Shown piece by piece: positions 1-8,836 of a stretch of 64,000 bases of DNA; the stretch's first letter is position 1; every line of letters begins with the position of its first letter. The notes beneath the pieces are model-generated. The model made no database searches. It worked only from the letters and a program-made list of their open reading frames with translations, and was not told the DNA's origin. The translations under genes were made by a program, and so were the position numbers. This stretch comes from CAVPDE01 sp963702565 (GTDB lineage Bacteria; Desulfobacterota; DSM-4660; Desulfatiglandales; HGW-15), in NCBI GenBank assembly GCA_963702565.1, contig CAVPDE010000001.1:15863-79862 (forward strand), in the 5' to 3' direction.

Positions 1-1257
1 GTGATGAGCCCCAGTTCCATGGCCAGTTTGAGGATTTTCGGATCGGCAGGCTGATACAGGAGGTTCAGAAAGAGTCTTTTCGCTTCCGAATTATGCACAA
101 GCGTCTTCCCTTTTTCCTCGATCTTCTTGCTTGCCTCCCAAATGAGCCCGGACCCCAAAGACAGCCCTCTCCGATTCGCCTCGTCCAGCGCCTTGAGGAC
201 CAGCAGAGGACTGAGCTCTTCCCCCTTCAGAACGAGGTTCCCCTTCACCGCTTGGAACTCAGGCGAGATCTGCTCGGGAGAAGGTTCTTCGGACTGCGGA
301 TCAATGAGTTCCATGGCTTTCAAATGAAATTCTTCGCTTCTGTACCGGATTCGGTTCAGGTGACCGTGGAGATCCCTCATGAATTTCTCCGGCCCTGTGT
401 TGTAAGCTCCGTTCGTGAAGCCCAGGCTCTTGGCAACCTTGGGCTGATACGGGAGAAGGAGTCGATCCTCCCGCCGGCCCCCGGCCATCAGGTGAAGCTG
501 GTTTCTCACCTTGAGAAGGAAACTCTCGGATTCATGGAGCCTGTCGAGGCCGAAATGAGAAAAGACGGAGAAGCGTTTCACATCGCGGAGATGCTTTGAC
601 TTGAAATAGAGCTTGGCCGCCCAGGCCATGAAGTGGATGTCCCTGAGGCCGCCCAATCCCTCTTTGATGTCCGGTTCTGCAAAATATTCCTGGTTCCCGA
701 ATTTTTCTTGCCTCTTTTGCTGATAGAGAAGGAACTGCCTGCGGATAGCCTCTTTCTCCCGGTCGATCTTCGACCAGAACGCCGCTTCAAACAGGCGGTA
801 GAAGTCTCTGGCCCCCAACAGGAATCGGGAATCCATCACAGAGGTGAGAAACCGGAAGTCGCTCAGGGCCAGCCGGTTGCACTCCTGAAAGGTCAAAACC
901 GAGTGACCGACTTCGAGCTTGACATCCCACAGGGTATACAAGACCCGGCGGATCATCTCGCTCGTTTCGCGAGAGAGCCTGCCCTGGTGAATCACCAGGA
1001 GATCCACATCCGATCCCAGGCAGAGCTCCCGGCGTCCATAGCTGCCCAGCGCGGCCAGGGCGACGCTTCCCTCATGGATTTCTTCGGCCTTGTCGCTGAA
1101 TGCGGCCTCCAGGAACAAAGACCGGATGAACCGGTCCATCAGGTCGGCGTAGCGCCGGGTGATGAGAAATCCAGAACTCTGGGCGAGCTCTTTCTTGATG
1201 AGGGTGTTTCTGGAATCCAGAAAGTCCTGGACAAGGGTGTGGGAGGACTTGCGATGA
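1..1257 (-). CDS. GlnD-family PII uridylyltransferase-like protein (3' end outside window)
   Basis: The reverse strand is open from just after glnB to the window edge. The translation matches the GlnD family: a nucleotidyltransferase motif LGSYGRRELCLGSDVDLL with the paired Asp residues, then LWDVKLEVGHS, then KEGLGGLRDIHF and LMAGGRREDRLLLPYQ. The family uridylylates and deuridylylates PII proteins in response to glutamine. The HD and ACT domains would lie beyond position 1. The start is unresolved: there is no ATG, GTG or TTG before the first in-frame ATG at 1139, although family-like sequence begins around 1240, overlapping the end of glnB. This is a second GlnD copy beside the complete one at 3759-6362. 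GlnE is less likely because the motifs are of GlnD type. Confidence 0.82.
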
Positions 1258-1596
1258 CTAGATGGCGTCCTCGTCTTCTTCTCCTGTTCTGATGCGTACA
1301 GCCTTTTCTACGGGAGCCACGAAAATCTTGCCGTCCCCAATCTGGCCTGTGTAGGCATTTTCCTTGATGGCCTTGAGCACCCGGGGGACCATGTCTTTGG
1401 CGACGACGACCTCGATCTTGATCTTGGGCAGAAAATCCACCACGTATTCCGCGCCCCTGTAGATCTCCTTGTGACCTTTTTGACGGCCAAACCCTTTGAC
1501 TTCCGTGATGGTCATGCCGCCCACGCCGAGCTGAAGGATGGCATCCTTGACTTCATCCAGTTTGAACGGTTTGATAATCGCCTCGATCTTTTTCAT
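1258..1596 (-). CDS. glnB: Nitrogen regulatory protein P-II
   Basis: A 112-residue PII signalling protein, the usual length. It has the N-terminal MKKIEAIIKPFKLDEV, the T-loop with Tyr51 (YRGAEY) that GlnD uridylylates, the B-loop TGQIGDGKIFV and the C-terminal RIRTGEEDEDAI. PII trimers bind ATP/ADP and 2-oxoglutarate and control ammonium uptake and glutamine synthetase. The ATG is preceded by an AGAGGGGA ribosome-binding site. It lies directly upstream of the partial glnD-like gene and diverges from the amtB operon, which carries a second PII. Confidence 0.97.
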   Translation of the reverse strand: MKKIEAIIKPFKLDEVKDAILQLGVGGMTITEVKGFGRQKGHKEIYRGAEYVVDFLPKIKIEVVVAKDMVPRVLKAIKENAYTGQIGDGKIFVAPVEKAVRIRTGEEDEDAI

Positions 1597-1790
1597 TCTT
1601 CCCCTCTGTCAAGATTCTCTTGGATTCGCGCACAGTGTTCCCTGCGAGCTCCGGCTCCCGAATGGGTCAGGCACTTTCGGAGGTGGGAAACGGAATAGGA
1701 GTCATGGTATTCACCCCCACCCGTCTTGTCAATCTCTTTCACCTCAGCGACCTGAGCCCTCGCTCGCTGAGTTTCCCCGATCCACAAGTC

Positions 1791-1838
1791 CGTGACAATT
1801 TCGTATATGCAATATCCTATTTCTACAATTTTGTCACG
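1791..1838. promoter_or_regulatory. Inverted repeat between divergent glnB and amtB
   Basis: Perfect 8-bp inverted arms CGTGACAA (1791-1798) and TTGTCACG (1831-1838) are separated by 32 bp of AT-rich sequence. They sit 75-122 bp upstream of the sigma-54 site of amtB, a position where activators of sigma-54 promoters usually bind. The arms do not match the enterobacterial NtrC consensus, so the bound protein is unknown. Confidence 0.4.
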
Positions 1839-1912
1839 AGCCATTTACCATGACATCTGATCTCTCAATCGCAACACCCTGTTTTATCGGGAAAACAAGT
1901 CGCGGATCCCAA

Positions 1913-1927
1913 TGGCACGCTCCTTGC
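1913..1927 (+). promoter_or_regulatory. Sigma-54 (-24/-12) promoter of amtB operon
   Basis: TGGCAC, five bases, then TTGC matches the sigma-54 consensus with exact GG-to-GC spacing. Transcription would begin near 1939. That rules out the in-frame ATG at 1912 and supports translation of amtB from 1963. It fits nitrogen-limitation control of ammonium uptake genes. Confidence 0.85.
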
Positions 1928-1962
1928 CATGGGAAAAGGAGATCAACGAAAGGAGAGGACTC

Positions 1963-3183
1963 ATGAATACAGGAGACACCGCATTTGTACTTGTTTCGTC
2001 AGCGCTGGTCATGCTCATGACCCCTGGGCTAGCTCTTTTCTACGGAGGGATGGTCAGAGGGAAGAACGTGCTGGGCACGATCATGCAGAGTTACATCATC
2101 CTCGCCCTCATCACCCTGGAATGGGTGCTGTGGGGGTACTCTTTGTCGTTCGGTCCGGACCACGGCGGCATCATCGGAGGCTTGGACTGGTTCGGTCTCC
2201 GGGGGGTCGGCATGGAACCCCACGAAACCTACGGTCCGACCGTCCCCCACCTGGCGTTCATGATTTTTCAGTGCATGTTCGCCGTTATCACCCCGGCGCT
2301 GATCACCGGCGCCTTTGCTGAGAGAATGAGATTCATATCCTTCTTGCTTTTTACCCTTCTTTGGGCAACCTTTGTCTATAATCCCCTGGCTCACTGGGTC
2401 TGGGGTTCGGGAGGATGGATGTCCAAGTTCGGAGCCCTGGACTTTGCTGGCGGCACGGTGGTGCACATCAGCTCCGGAGTCTCTGCCCTTGCGGCTGCGC
2501 TGGTCGTGGGGAAGAGACTCGGCTTTGGGAGCACGGCCTACATCCCCCACAATTTGCCCATGACCATCACCGGAGCCGCACTTCTGTGGTTCGGGTGGTT
2601 CGGTTTCAACGCGGGCAGCGCCCTCGCGGCGAACGGTCTCGCAGCGAGCGCTTTCGTGGTGACCCACATCGCCTCTGCCATGGCCGCCTTGTCCTGGCTT
2701 CTCGTGGAATGGGTTCACAGGGGGAAGCCTACCACCCTGGGCGCAGCCAGCGGCGCCGTAGCCGGACTCGTCGCCATCACGCCAGGATCCGGGTTTGTAG
2801 GGCCTGTCTCCGCCATTCTCATCGGAGGGTTGGCCGGCGTCATCTGCTACGGGGGCGTCATGTTGAAGGCCAAATTGCGGTATGACGATTCTCTGGATGT
2901 GGTCGGCATCCACGGCTTCGGCGGCACCTGGGGGGCCCTGGCCACCGGCCTCTTTGCCAGCAAGGCCGTGAATCCTGCCGGTTCCGACGGCCTCTTCTTC
3001 GGCAATCCGGGCCAGCTGGGCGTTCAGTTCGTCGCCGTTCTCGCCACGATCGTGTTTGCCTTTGTCATGACCCTGATCCTCCTCAAGGTTGTGGATTGGG
3101 TGGCCGGCGTCCGTGTGACTGATGAGGACGAGGAGAAGGGCATGGACATCAGCATGCACGATGAAAAGGGTTACAGTTATTAG
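1963..3183 (+). CDS. amtB: Ammonium transporter AmtB
   Basis: A 406-residue inner-membrane ammonium channel with about eleven hydrophobic segments. The two pore histidines are visible in GGTVVHISSG and DVVGIHGFGGTWG, together with the family motif FYGGMVRGKN near the N-terminus. I chose the ATG at 1963 because AGGAGAGG precedes it and because the longer frame from 1912 would start inside the sigma-54 promoter. It heads the order amtB-PII-glnD, the classic arrangement in which the PII protein blocks the channel when nitrogen is plentiful. There is no obvious signal peptide. Confidence 0.97.
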   Translation: MNTGDTAFVLVSSALVMLMTPGLALFYGGMVRGKNVLGTIMQSYIILALITLEWVLWGYSLSFGPDHGGIIGGLDWFGLRGVGMEPHETYGPTVPHLAFMIFQCMFAVITPALITGAFAERMRFISFLLFTLLWATFVYNPLAHWVWGSGGWMSKFGALDFAGGTVVHISSGVSALAAALVVGKRLGFGSTAYIPHNLPMTITGAALLWFGWFGFNAGSALAANGLAASAFVVTHIASAMAALSWLLVEWVHRGKPTTLGAASGAVAGLVAITPGSGFVGPVSAILIGGLAGVICYGGVMLKAKLRYDDSLDVVGIHGFGGTWGALATGLFASKAVNPAGSDGLFFGNPGQLGVQFVAVLATIVFAFVMTLILLKVVDWVAGVRVTDEDEEKGMDISMHDEKGYSY

Positions 3184-3196
3184 AAACAGCCCTTGA

Positions 3197-3290
3197 GGGA
3201 CAAAGGGACAGAGGGGCAAAGCTGAAAAAACATTCTATCCTATCTTTTTGTCCCTTTCTTTGTGCCTATGTGCCTTTGCAACTTTGTGCC
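3197..3290. repeat. Octamer-periodic intergenic array
   Basis: In the 228-bp gap between amtB and the PII gene, three GGGACAAA-like octamers (from 3197) are followed by four octamers in exact 8-base register at 3259, 3267, 3275 and 3283 (TTTGTGCC, TATGTGCC, TTTGCAAC, TTTGTGCC). The two halves are roughly complementary and could pair. No coding potential is seen. Confidence 0.7.
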
Positions 3291-3411
3291 TGCATCGTGG
3301 CGCAAAACCGGAACGAACGTTTTCGCCTGAAAACGAGTATTTTCCTCTCATTTCTGTAGCGGGACGATAAGCAACGATGGGTCGTGATCTTCAAGAAAAG
3401 GAGCAAGGATT

Positions 3412-3750
3412 ATGAAAAAGGTGGAAGCCATCATCAAGCCGTTCAAGTTGGATGACGTGAAAGAAAGCCTCTCTGTCCTGGGGGTCAAAGGGTTGACCGT
3501 CACGGAGGTCAAAGGCTTCGGCCGACAGCGGGGCCATCGGGAAGTTTACCGGGGAGCGGAATATCAGGTCGATTTTGTCTCAAAGATCAAGATCGAAGTC
3601 GTCCTCGAAGACGAGCTGGTTTCCGATGCCGTCCGCGTGATCCAGGAAAAGGCAAAGACCGGGCAGATCGGGGACGGGAAGATCTTCATCCTCCCTGTGG
3701 ATAACGCCATCCGAATCAGAACGGGCGAAACCGGCAAGGACGCCATTTAA
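3412..3750 (+). CDS. glnK: Nitrogen regulatory protein P-II (AmtB-linked)
   Basis: A 112-residue PII protein with the T-loop Tyr51 (YRGAEY), the B-loop TGQIGDGKIFI and the C-terminal IRIRTGETGKDAI. An AAGGAG site precedes the ATG. Its place between amtB and glnD suggests a GlnK-type role, binding the ammonium channel and being modified by the GlnD encoded 8 bp downstream. The symbol rests on context, since GlnB and GlnK cannot be separated by sequence alone. It differs from the 1258-1596 PII mainly in residues 19-30 and 64-76. Confidence 0.93.
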   Translation: MKKVEAIIKPFKLDDVKESLSVLGVKGLTVTEVKGFGRQRGHREVYRGAEYQVDFVSKIKIEVVLEDELVSDAVRVIQEKAKTGQIGDGKIFILPVDNAIRIRTGETGKDAI

Positions 3751-3758
3751 CGCAGTCC

Positions 3759-6362
3759 ATGACATCTCCTGCCAATGAACTGAAGCATGAAAGGGGCGAG
3801 CTGATCTCCCTCTTCTCCGCCGGAGAGGTTTCAGAGACCTTCCAGGAGACCTGCACGGAGATCGTGGACCATTACTTCCGACGGAGTGTTCAAGAGAGCG
3901 ACACAGGGCAGAGACTCTTCAGAGACAAAAACCCTTTTGCCCTGGTCGCTTTGGGAGGATACGGTCGCAGGGATCTTTGCATTCACTCCGACATCGACGT
4001 CCTGATCCTCTTTGACTCGAAGGTTCCCTCTTCGGCCAAGAAACTGGCCGAAGATTTCTTCTATCCTCTTTGGAACCTGGGTCTTGACCTCGGCCATGCG
4101 ATCCGGGGGATCAAGGACTGCCTCAGCCTGGCGAGCGAAAATCTCGAAGGCCTCACTTCCCTGATGGATGCCCGCTTCATTTGCGGAGACTCCCCCCTCT
4201 TCCTCGCTCTCATGGAGAGACTGGAGAAAAAGATTCTTCCCAAAAAGGGATTGACCTTGAGCCGATGGCTTGAGGAACAGAATGAGATGCGCTTGGCCGT
4301 GTTCGGAGATGCGAGTTGTCTCCTTGAACCCAACCTCAAGGAGGGAATCGGCGGTCTGAGGGACTACCATCACCTTCTCTGGTTGGGAAAGGCCTTTTTC
4401 CACCTCAGGACGCCGAAGGACCTCGAGACCTCGGGACTCCTCTCCCACAAGGAATATGCAGACCTGGAAAGCCATCTCAACTTCATCCATCTCGTCCGGA
4501 ACCACCTTCACCGGGAATCCGCCAGAAAGAACGACCGGCTCACCTTCGACCATCAGGAAAGCATTGCCCAGGCCCTCGCGTTCAAAGATCAGGACAGCCT
4601 TCTGGCCGTGGAGCAGTTTCTGGGTCAGATCCACGCGTCCATGGCTTCGATCAAGTCCTTGCGCCATTCTTTTGTCTTTACCCACTTTCCGGGCTCCCGG
4701 AAGAACGGCACCGGCGCACCCGGCTCGGAAAGCCTCAGCGCCCCGTTCTTCATGGATCAAGGGGAAATCCATTTCCCTTCGGCCACCGCCATTCTCAGGG
4801 ACCCCCTTCTGCTGCTGGACATCTTCGTGGAAGGGGCAAAGGCCGGACGCCCCCTTTCCCTGGAATCCAAAAGGCTCGTCCGGGAATTCCTGTATCTGGT
4901 GGATGAGCCTTTCAGGGCCTCTGAGAGAGCCGCTCGCGGCTTTCTGTCCGCTCTGAGCGCACCCAATGCCTCTGAGGCGCTCGATCAGATGCTGGAGACC
5001 GGCTTTCTCTGTGCTTTTATCCCTGAGTTCGAACCGATCCAGGACCGGGTTCAGTTCGACAACTACCACCTCTTTCCCGTGGGCCGACACTTGCTCCAAA
5101 CCGTCAGACACCTGAAGGCTCTCCATCAGGAAAGGGACATTCTTCTGGCAGACATCTTTTTGGACCTCCCCGATCCCGAGCCACTTTTTGTGGCTGCGCT
5201 CTTTCATGACATCGGAAAAACCGGAAAGGATCATGCGGCCAAGGGAGCCGCGCTGGTCAGAAAAATCCTGAAGCGCTTCGGGTACGATCGAAAGAGAATG
5301 GAGGACGTTTGCTTCCTCGTCCACCGCCATCTGCTCTTGGCCGAGACTGCAAGCCGGCGGGATCTCAACGACGAGAAGATCGTGGTTCAGTGTGCCGGAA
5401 CCGTGGGGACCATGGAACGGCTGAAGATGCTCTATCTTCTCTCCTGGGCGGATGGAAAAGCCACAGGGCCGAGAGCATGGAACGATTGGATTGCCAACTT
5501 GGTGCTCGAGCTCTTTTTCAAAATCCTTCACATCCTGGAAAAAGGGGAACTGGCGACACCCGATGCTTCCAAAAGGATGAAGCTCTCCCTACAGCAGGTC
5601 CGGAGCCGGAGCGGCGATCAGCTTTCCACGGTGGATCAGGAAGCGCTGTTTGATGGGATGCCTCCAAACTACCTGATCGAGACCAGCCCGCGGGCCATCG
5701 TTCGGCACATCGCCCTTTATAAAACCCTCCGGGACGCAGGGTCAAAGGGGCTTAAAAGCGCCTTCTGTCTTGAAGCCGAAGCGGCGCCGTCCAGCGGAAC
5801 CTATGAAGTCACGTTCTTGGCCAGGGACAGGGCCGGCCTTTTCTCCGATGTGGCGGGCATCATGGCTCTGAACAATATCAACATCCTCTCCGCCCGCATC
5901 TATACGTGGCGCGATGGAACGGCCGTGGACATTTTTACGGTGACGCCTCCGCTGGACCCCCTCCACCCGGAGGAAATCTGGGAGAGGATCAAAGGAGATC
6001 TGGCGGAGACCTTTGAAGGCAGGCTCCCCCTCCCAGAACGTCTTCAGCAGAAGGCCGAACCTTCCATTCTTTTCCGCATGAAGAGCCCCGGTCGCCAACC
6101 CCAGGTGCATGTGGACAACGAGGCCTCCGACTTCTTCACGCTCATCGAGGTCTTCGCCGATGATCGCATCGGGCTCCTCTACCGGATCACGCACGCCCTC
6201 TTCACCCTTGGCGTTGATATCCGGATTGCCAAAATCGCCACCAAAGGCGACCAGGTTGCCGATGTCTTTTACGTGCTGGATCTGGAAGGGCAGAAAGTCA
6301 TGGAGCAGGAAAAGGTCGAAAAGATCAGGGACGTCTTACTTAAAGATCTTTCTGCAACCTGA
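3759..6362 (+). CDS. glnD: Bifunctional PII uridylyltransferase/uridylyl-removing enzyme
   Basis: An 867-residue full-length GlnD. Domains in order: a nucleotidyltransferase with LGGYGRRDLC and SDIDVLILF (metal-binding Asp78 and Asp80); LKEGIGGLRDYHHL; an HD hydrolase domain with LFHDIGKTGKDH near residue 482; and two C-terminal ACT domains, near 685-760 and 787-860, that sense glutamine. It adds UMP to Tyr51 of PII when glutamine is low and removes it when glutamine is high. It starts 8 bp after the PII stop codon and ends 15 bp before the convergent dehydratase gene. All catalytic motifs look intact. Confidence 0.96.
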   Translation: MTSPANELKHERGELISLFSAGEVSETFQETCTEIVDHYFRRSVQESDTGQRLFRDKNPFALVALGGYGRRDLCIHSDIDVLILFDSKVPSSAKKLAEDFFYPLWNLGLDLGHAIRGIKDCLSLASENLEGLTSLMDARFICGDSPLFLALMERLEKKILPKKGLTLSRWLEEQNEMRLAVFGDASCLLEPNLKEGIGGLRDYHHLLWLGKAFFHLRTPKDLETSGLLSHKEYADLESHLNFIHLVRNHLHRESARKNDRLTFDHQESIAQALAFKDQDSLLAVEQFLGQIHASMASIKSLRHSFVFTHFPGSRKNGTGAPGSESLSAPFFMDQGEIHFPSATAILRDPLLLLDIFVEGAKAGRPLSLESKRLVREFLYLVDEPFRASERAARGFLSALSAPNASEALDQMLETGFLCAFIPEFEPIQDRVQFDNYHLFPVGRHLLQTVRHLKALHQERDILLADIFLDLPDPEPLFVAALFHDIGKTGKDHAAKGAALVRKILKRFGYDRKRMEDVCFLVHRHLLLAETASRRDLNDEKIVVQCAGTVGTMERLKMLYLLSWADGKATGPRAWNDWIANLVLELFFKILHILEKGELATPDASKRMKLSLQQVRSRSGDQLSTVDQEALFDGMPPNYLIETSPRAIVRHIALYKTLRDAGSKGLKSAFCLEAEAAPSSGTYEVTFLARDRAGLFSDVAGIMALNNINILSARIYTWRDGTAVDIFTVTPPLDPLHPEEIWERIKGDLAETFEGRLPLPERLQQKAEPSILFRMKSPGRQPQVHVDNEASDFFTLIEVFADDRIGLLYRITHALFTLGVDIRIAKIATKGDQVADVFYVLDLEGQKVMEQEKVEKIRDVLLKDLSAT

Positions 6363-6377
6363 TCCCCTTAAAGAGCA

Positions 6378-7337
6378 TCACCCCTTGGACATCCAGGGCA
6401 GGCGGTCCAGATCCACGTTTCCTCCTGAAACGATGAGGCCGGCTCGCCGGCCCGCCACATCCAGCCGCCGGCTGAGGATGGCGCCGAGGGGCACAGCCGC
6501 TGAGGGCTCCACCAGGATTTTCATTCTTTCCCACAGGCACCGCATGGCCTCGACAATCGCCTCTTCGCTCACCAGCACAATGTCTCTCACATACCGCTGA
6601 ATGATCGGAAACGTCAGATCCCCCAGGGAAGTGCGCAGGCCGTCGGCGATGGTGTTCGGATCGAGGGAAGGAACAATGTGGCCGCTCTTGAAGGAGCGGT
6701 AGGCATCATCGGCCCTCTCGGGTTCAGCCGCAATCACGGCCGTGCCCGGGGATACGAGCGAAACCGCGACCGCCGTGCCGCTCAGAAGTCCGCCCCCGCC
6801 CACGGGCGCGACAACCAGATCCAGGGTCTGCACCTCCTCGCACAGTTCTATCGCGGCGGTGCCCTGCCCCGTGATCACACGAAGATCATTGTAAGGGTGG
6901 ACAAAGGCGGCCCCTGTTCGCGCCACGACCTCGGCCAGCGCCCTTTCACGGGCTTCAAGGGTCGGTTTGCAGAAGACGATTTCCGCTCCATAACCGGCCA
7001 CGGCGAGTTTTTTGACATGGGGAGCCGTCTCCGGCATGACGACATAGGCGGGGATGCCTCGCCATCGCGCCGCGAGGGCCAAAGCGGCCGCATGGTTTCC
7101 TGAAGAGTGCGTGGCCACCCCCCGGTTCGCTTCCTCGTCACTCAAGGAGAAAACCGCGTTGCAGGCGCCTCGAATCTTGAAAGCCCCTGCTCTCTGGAAA
7201 TTCTCGCACTTGAAAAAGATCTCGCCGCCTGCCATCCGGTTGATCGTGGCGGAGGTCAAGACGGGGGTTCGATGGATGAAGGGTTCGATCCTCTGGTGTG
7301 CCTCTCGGAGGTCTTCCAAAGACGGTTCTGCTTTCAT
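6378..7337 (-). CDS. PLP-dependent serine/threonine dehydratase or serine racemase family
   Basis: A 319-residue fold-type II PLP enzyme. The Schiff-base lysine is in GAFKIRGA (Lys54 from the chosen start), the phosphate loop is VGGGGLLSG, and the substrate loop is SSGNHAAALA. It lacks the C-terminal regulatory domains of biosynthetic IlvA, so it resembles catabolic threonine/serine dehydratases and serine racemases; sequence alone does not decide the substrate. The start at 7337 follows GAAGGAG; a longer frame to 7385 has no better site. It is convergent with glnD and divergent from the superoxide dismutase gene, so it is probably monocistronic. Confidence 0.88.
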   Translation of the reverse strand: MKAEPSLEDLREAHQRIEPFIHRTPVLTSATINRMAGGEIFFKCENFQRAGAFKIRGACNAVFSLSDEEANRGVATHSSGNHAAALALAARWRGIPAYVVMPETAPHVKKLAVAGYGAEIVFCKPTLEARERALAEVVARTGAAFVHPYNDLRVITGQGTAAIELCEEVQTLDLVVAPVGGGGLLSGTAVAVSLVSPGTAVIAAEPERADDAYRSFKSGHIVPSLDPNTIADGLRTSLGDLTFPIIQRYVRDIVLVSEEAIVEAMRCLWERMKILVEPSAAVPLGAILSRRLDVAGRRAGLIVSGGNVDLDRLPWMSKG

Positions 7338-7432
7338 ATCCGTTCCGCTCCTTCGGGATTCAGGAGGGCTGGCAATCGGCCCCAAGAATGCTTAGTTTTG
7401 TTTTTAAATTAAACACAGGGGGAGGATATGTC

Positions 7433-8173
7433 ATGGGAAATGAAATAACAAGAAGAGACATGATGAAGGGTCTGGGCCTTGCAGGCATGCTGATCGGCAT
7501 GGAAGGCCTTCATGCGTCGGCACAAAGTCAAACCGCAACCGGAGGCGCAGCCCCACGCCAGATCGGTGAGTGCAAGCTGCCTCCCCTGCCTTATGCTCAC
7601 GACGCCCTCGAGCCCTACATCGACAAAGACACGGTCGCCCTTCACCACGGCAAGCATCATGCCGCCTATGTCAGTGGCTTCAATGGGGCCATGAAAAAAC
7701 TGGAGGAGGCAAGAGCGTCGGGGGATTACAGCCTGATCAAGCACTGGTCCAGGGAGTTTGCCTTCCACGGCTCGGGACATGTTCTGCATTCCCTTTACTG
7801 GGCCAACATGTCCACCAAGGGAGGGGAACCCAAGGAGGATCTCTTGGAGGCATTGAAGAGAGGCTTCGGGAGCCTGGATCAATTCAGGAAGCAATTCGTC
7901 GCCGCCACCAACAGTGTTGAAGCAAGCGGCTGGGGCGTTCTGGCCTATGAACCCTACATGGGGCATCTCGTCGTGCTTCAGGCCGAAAAACACCAGGACC
8001 TGACCGTCTGGGGCGTCTGCCCTCTCCTGGTCTGCGACGTTTGGGAGCACGCCTACTATCTGAAGTACCAGAACCGCCGGCCGGAGTACGTGGACAACTT
8101 CATGAAAATCATCAACTGGGAAGAAGTCGCGAAGCGATACACCAAGGTCAAGGGCCTGGTGGGATACCGTTGA
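7433..8173 (+). CDS. Fe/Mn superoxide dismutase with twin-arginine signal
   Basis: A 246-residue Fe/Mn-type superoxide dismutase. Metal ligands are visible as His71 in LHHGKHHAAYV, the His of HVLHSLYW, and the Asp and His of VCDVWEHAYYLKY. The first 30 residues carry TRRDMMKGLGLAG followed by a hydrophobic stretch ending near ASA, which looks like a Tat export signal, so the enzyme is probably periplasmic. GGGGGAGG lies upstream of the ATG at 7433. The reading frame is open further 5', but that part lacks family similarity. Metal preference (Fe or Mn) cannot be assigned. Confidence 0.93.
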   Translation: MGNEITRRDMMKGLGLAGMLIGMEGLHASAQSQTATGGAAPRQIGECKLPPLPYAHDALEPYIDKDTVALHHGKHHAAYVSGFNGAMKKLEEARASGDYSLIKHWSREFAFHGSGHVLHSLYWANMSTKGGEPKEDLLEALKRGFGSLDQFRKQFVAATNSVEASGWGVLAYEPYMGHLVVLQAEKHQDLTVWGVCPLLVCDVWEHAYYLKYQNRRPEYVDNFMKIINWEEVAKRYTKVKGLVGYR

Positions 8174-8186
8174 CCGAAGAAGTAGG

Positions 8187-8304
8187 CAGTATTCAGTCGG
8201 CAGTATACAGTAAAACCATGAGCCGAAGAAAGGCCGCTCTACTGTATACTTTTTGGTGGCTGTCGTTACTGCTTACTTCTTACTGCTTACTTTTTTTGTT
8301 ACTG
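8187..8304. repeat. Heptamer-periodic array with inverted half
   Basis: CAGTNNN occurs four times in exact 7-base register at 8187, 8194, 8201 and 8208. It is followed by an inverted counterpart: TACTGTATACT at 8240 pairs with AGTATACAGTA at 8202, then ACTGCTT repeats at 8268, 8282 and 8301. The array fills the gap between the superoxide dismutase gene and the DUF4197 remnant and could act as a long imperfect hairpin. Confidence 0.7.
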
Positions 8305-8733
8305 CTTGCTTCCAAAGACTTTCTTGAGAAGGTCCGTGGTTCGGGCCACGGGGTCCTGGCGGATCTTCTTTTCTTCTTCAGCCACCATGAGAAAGAGCCC
8401 GTCCAAGGCCTTGTCGGTCACGTACTGATCCAGGTCAAAAGAGAAGGCCCCGGCAAAGGGTACGGAACGGGCCGACTGCTCCAGGTCCTGGTAGGACTTG
8501 GTCGCGCCCACTTCGCCCATCGACTTATGGACAATGGGCTTTGCAATTTCTCTCAAGCGAGGAGAAGTTTTGTCCTTGAAGTAGAGCGTGGCTTCGTTCT
8601 CTCGTCCATTGAGGATTTTCTTGGCATCCGTGAAGGTCATCTGCTTGATCGAATCCACGAAGAGCCCCTTCGGTCGAGATGACAAGCTTACCCTTAAAGC
8701 TAGGCTTTCCCATGGCCCAAGTCCAGGGCCCAA
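8299..8733 (-). pseudogene. DUF4197 protein, 5'-truncated remnant
   Basis: The reverse strand encodes the C-terminal half of a DUF4197 protein: KGLFVDSIKQMTFTDAKKIL, then NEATLYFKDKTS, IVHKSMGEVGATKSY and DQYVTDKALDGLF. Intact family members are around 220-240 residues with an N-terminal export signal. Here family similarity begins about residue 21 of this frame, and no matching N-terminal half is found in the neighbouring frames before efp. I therefore read it as a broken gene. DUF4197 proteins have no established function. Confidence 0.65.
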
Positions 8734-8836
8734 GTCCAGCCTTTTCCTCGGATTGCTTTGGCCTTGACATCACTCCGGCTCTTCCCTATATTCCCCAAGG
8801 ATTGCAAACGATCGACCAAAGAAAGGGATAGGATTC

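Noticed and set aside
1597..1660. Sigma-54-like GG-N10-GC spacing upstream of glnB on the minus strand
   Set aside because: Only the invariant dinucleotides fit and the flanking consensus is poor, unlike the amtB site.
1593..1844. 83-codon minus-strand frame upstream of glnB (MARDKIVEIGYCI)
   Set aside because: It overlaps the glnB ribosome-binding region and contains no family similarity; the region is better explained as divergent promoter DNA.
2029..3219. 396-codon minus-strand frame opposite amtB
   Set aside because: Antisense shadow of a clear ammonium transporter; rich in Gly, Asp and His with no family signal.
3831..5531. 566-codon open frame on the minus strand opposite glnD
   Set aside because: It lies antisense to a complete glnD with all motifs, and its translation has no domain. 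It is a by-product of GC-rich codon use.
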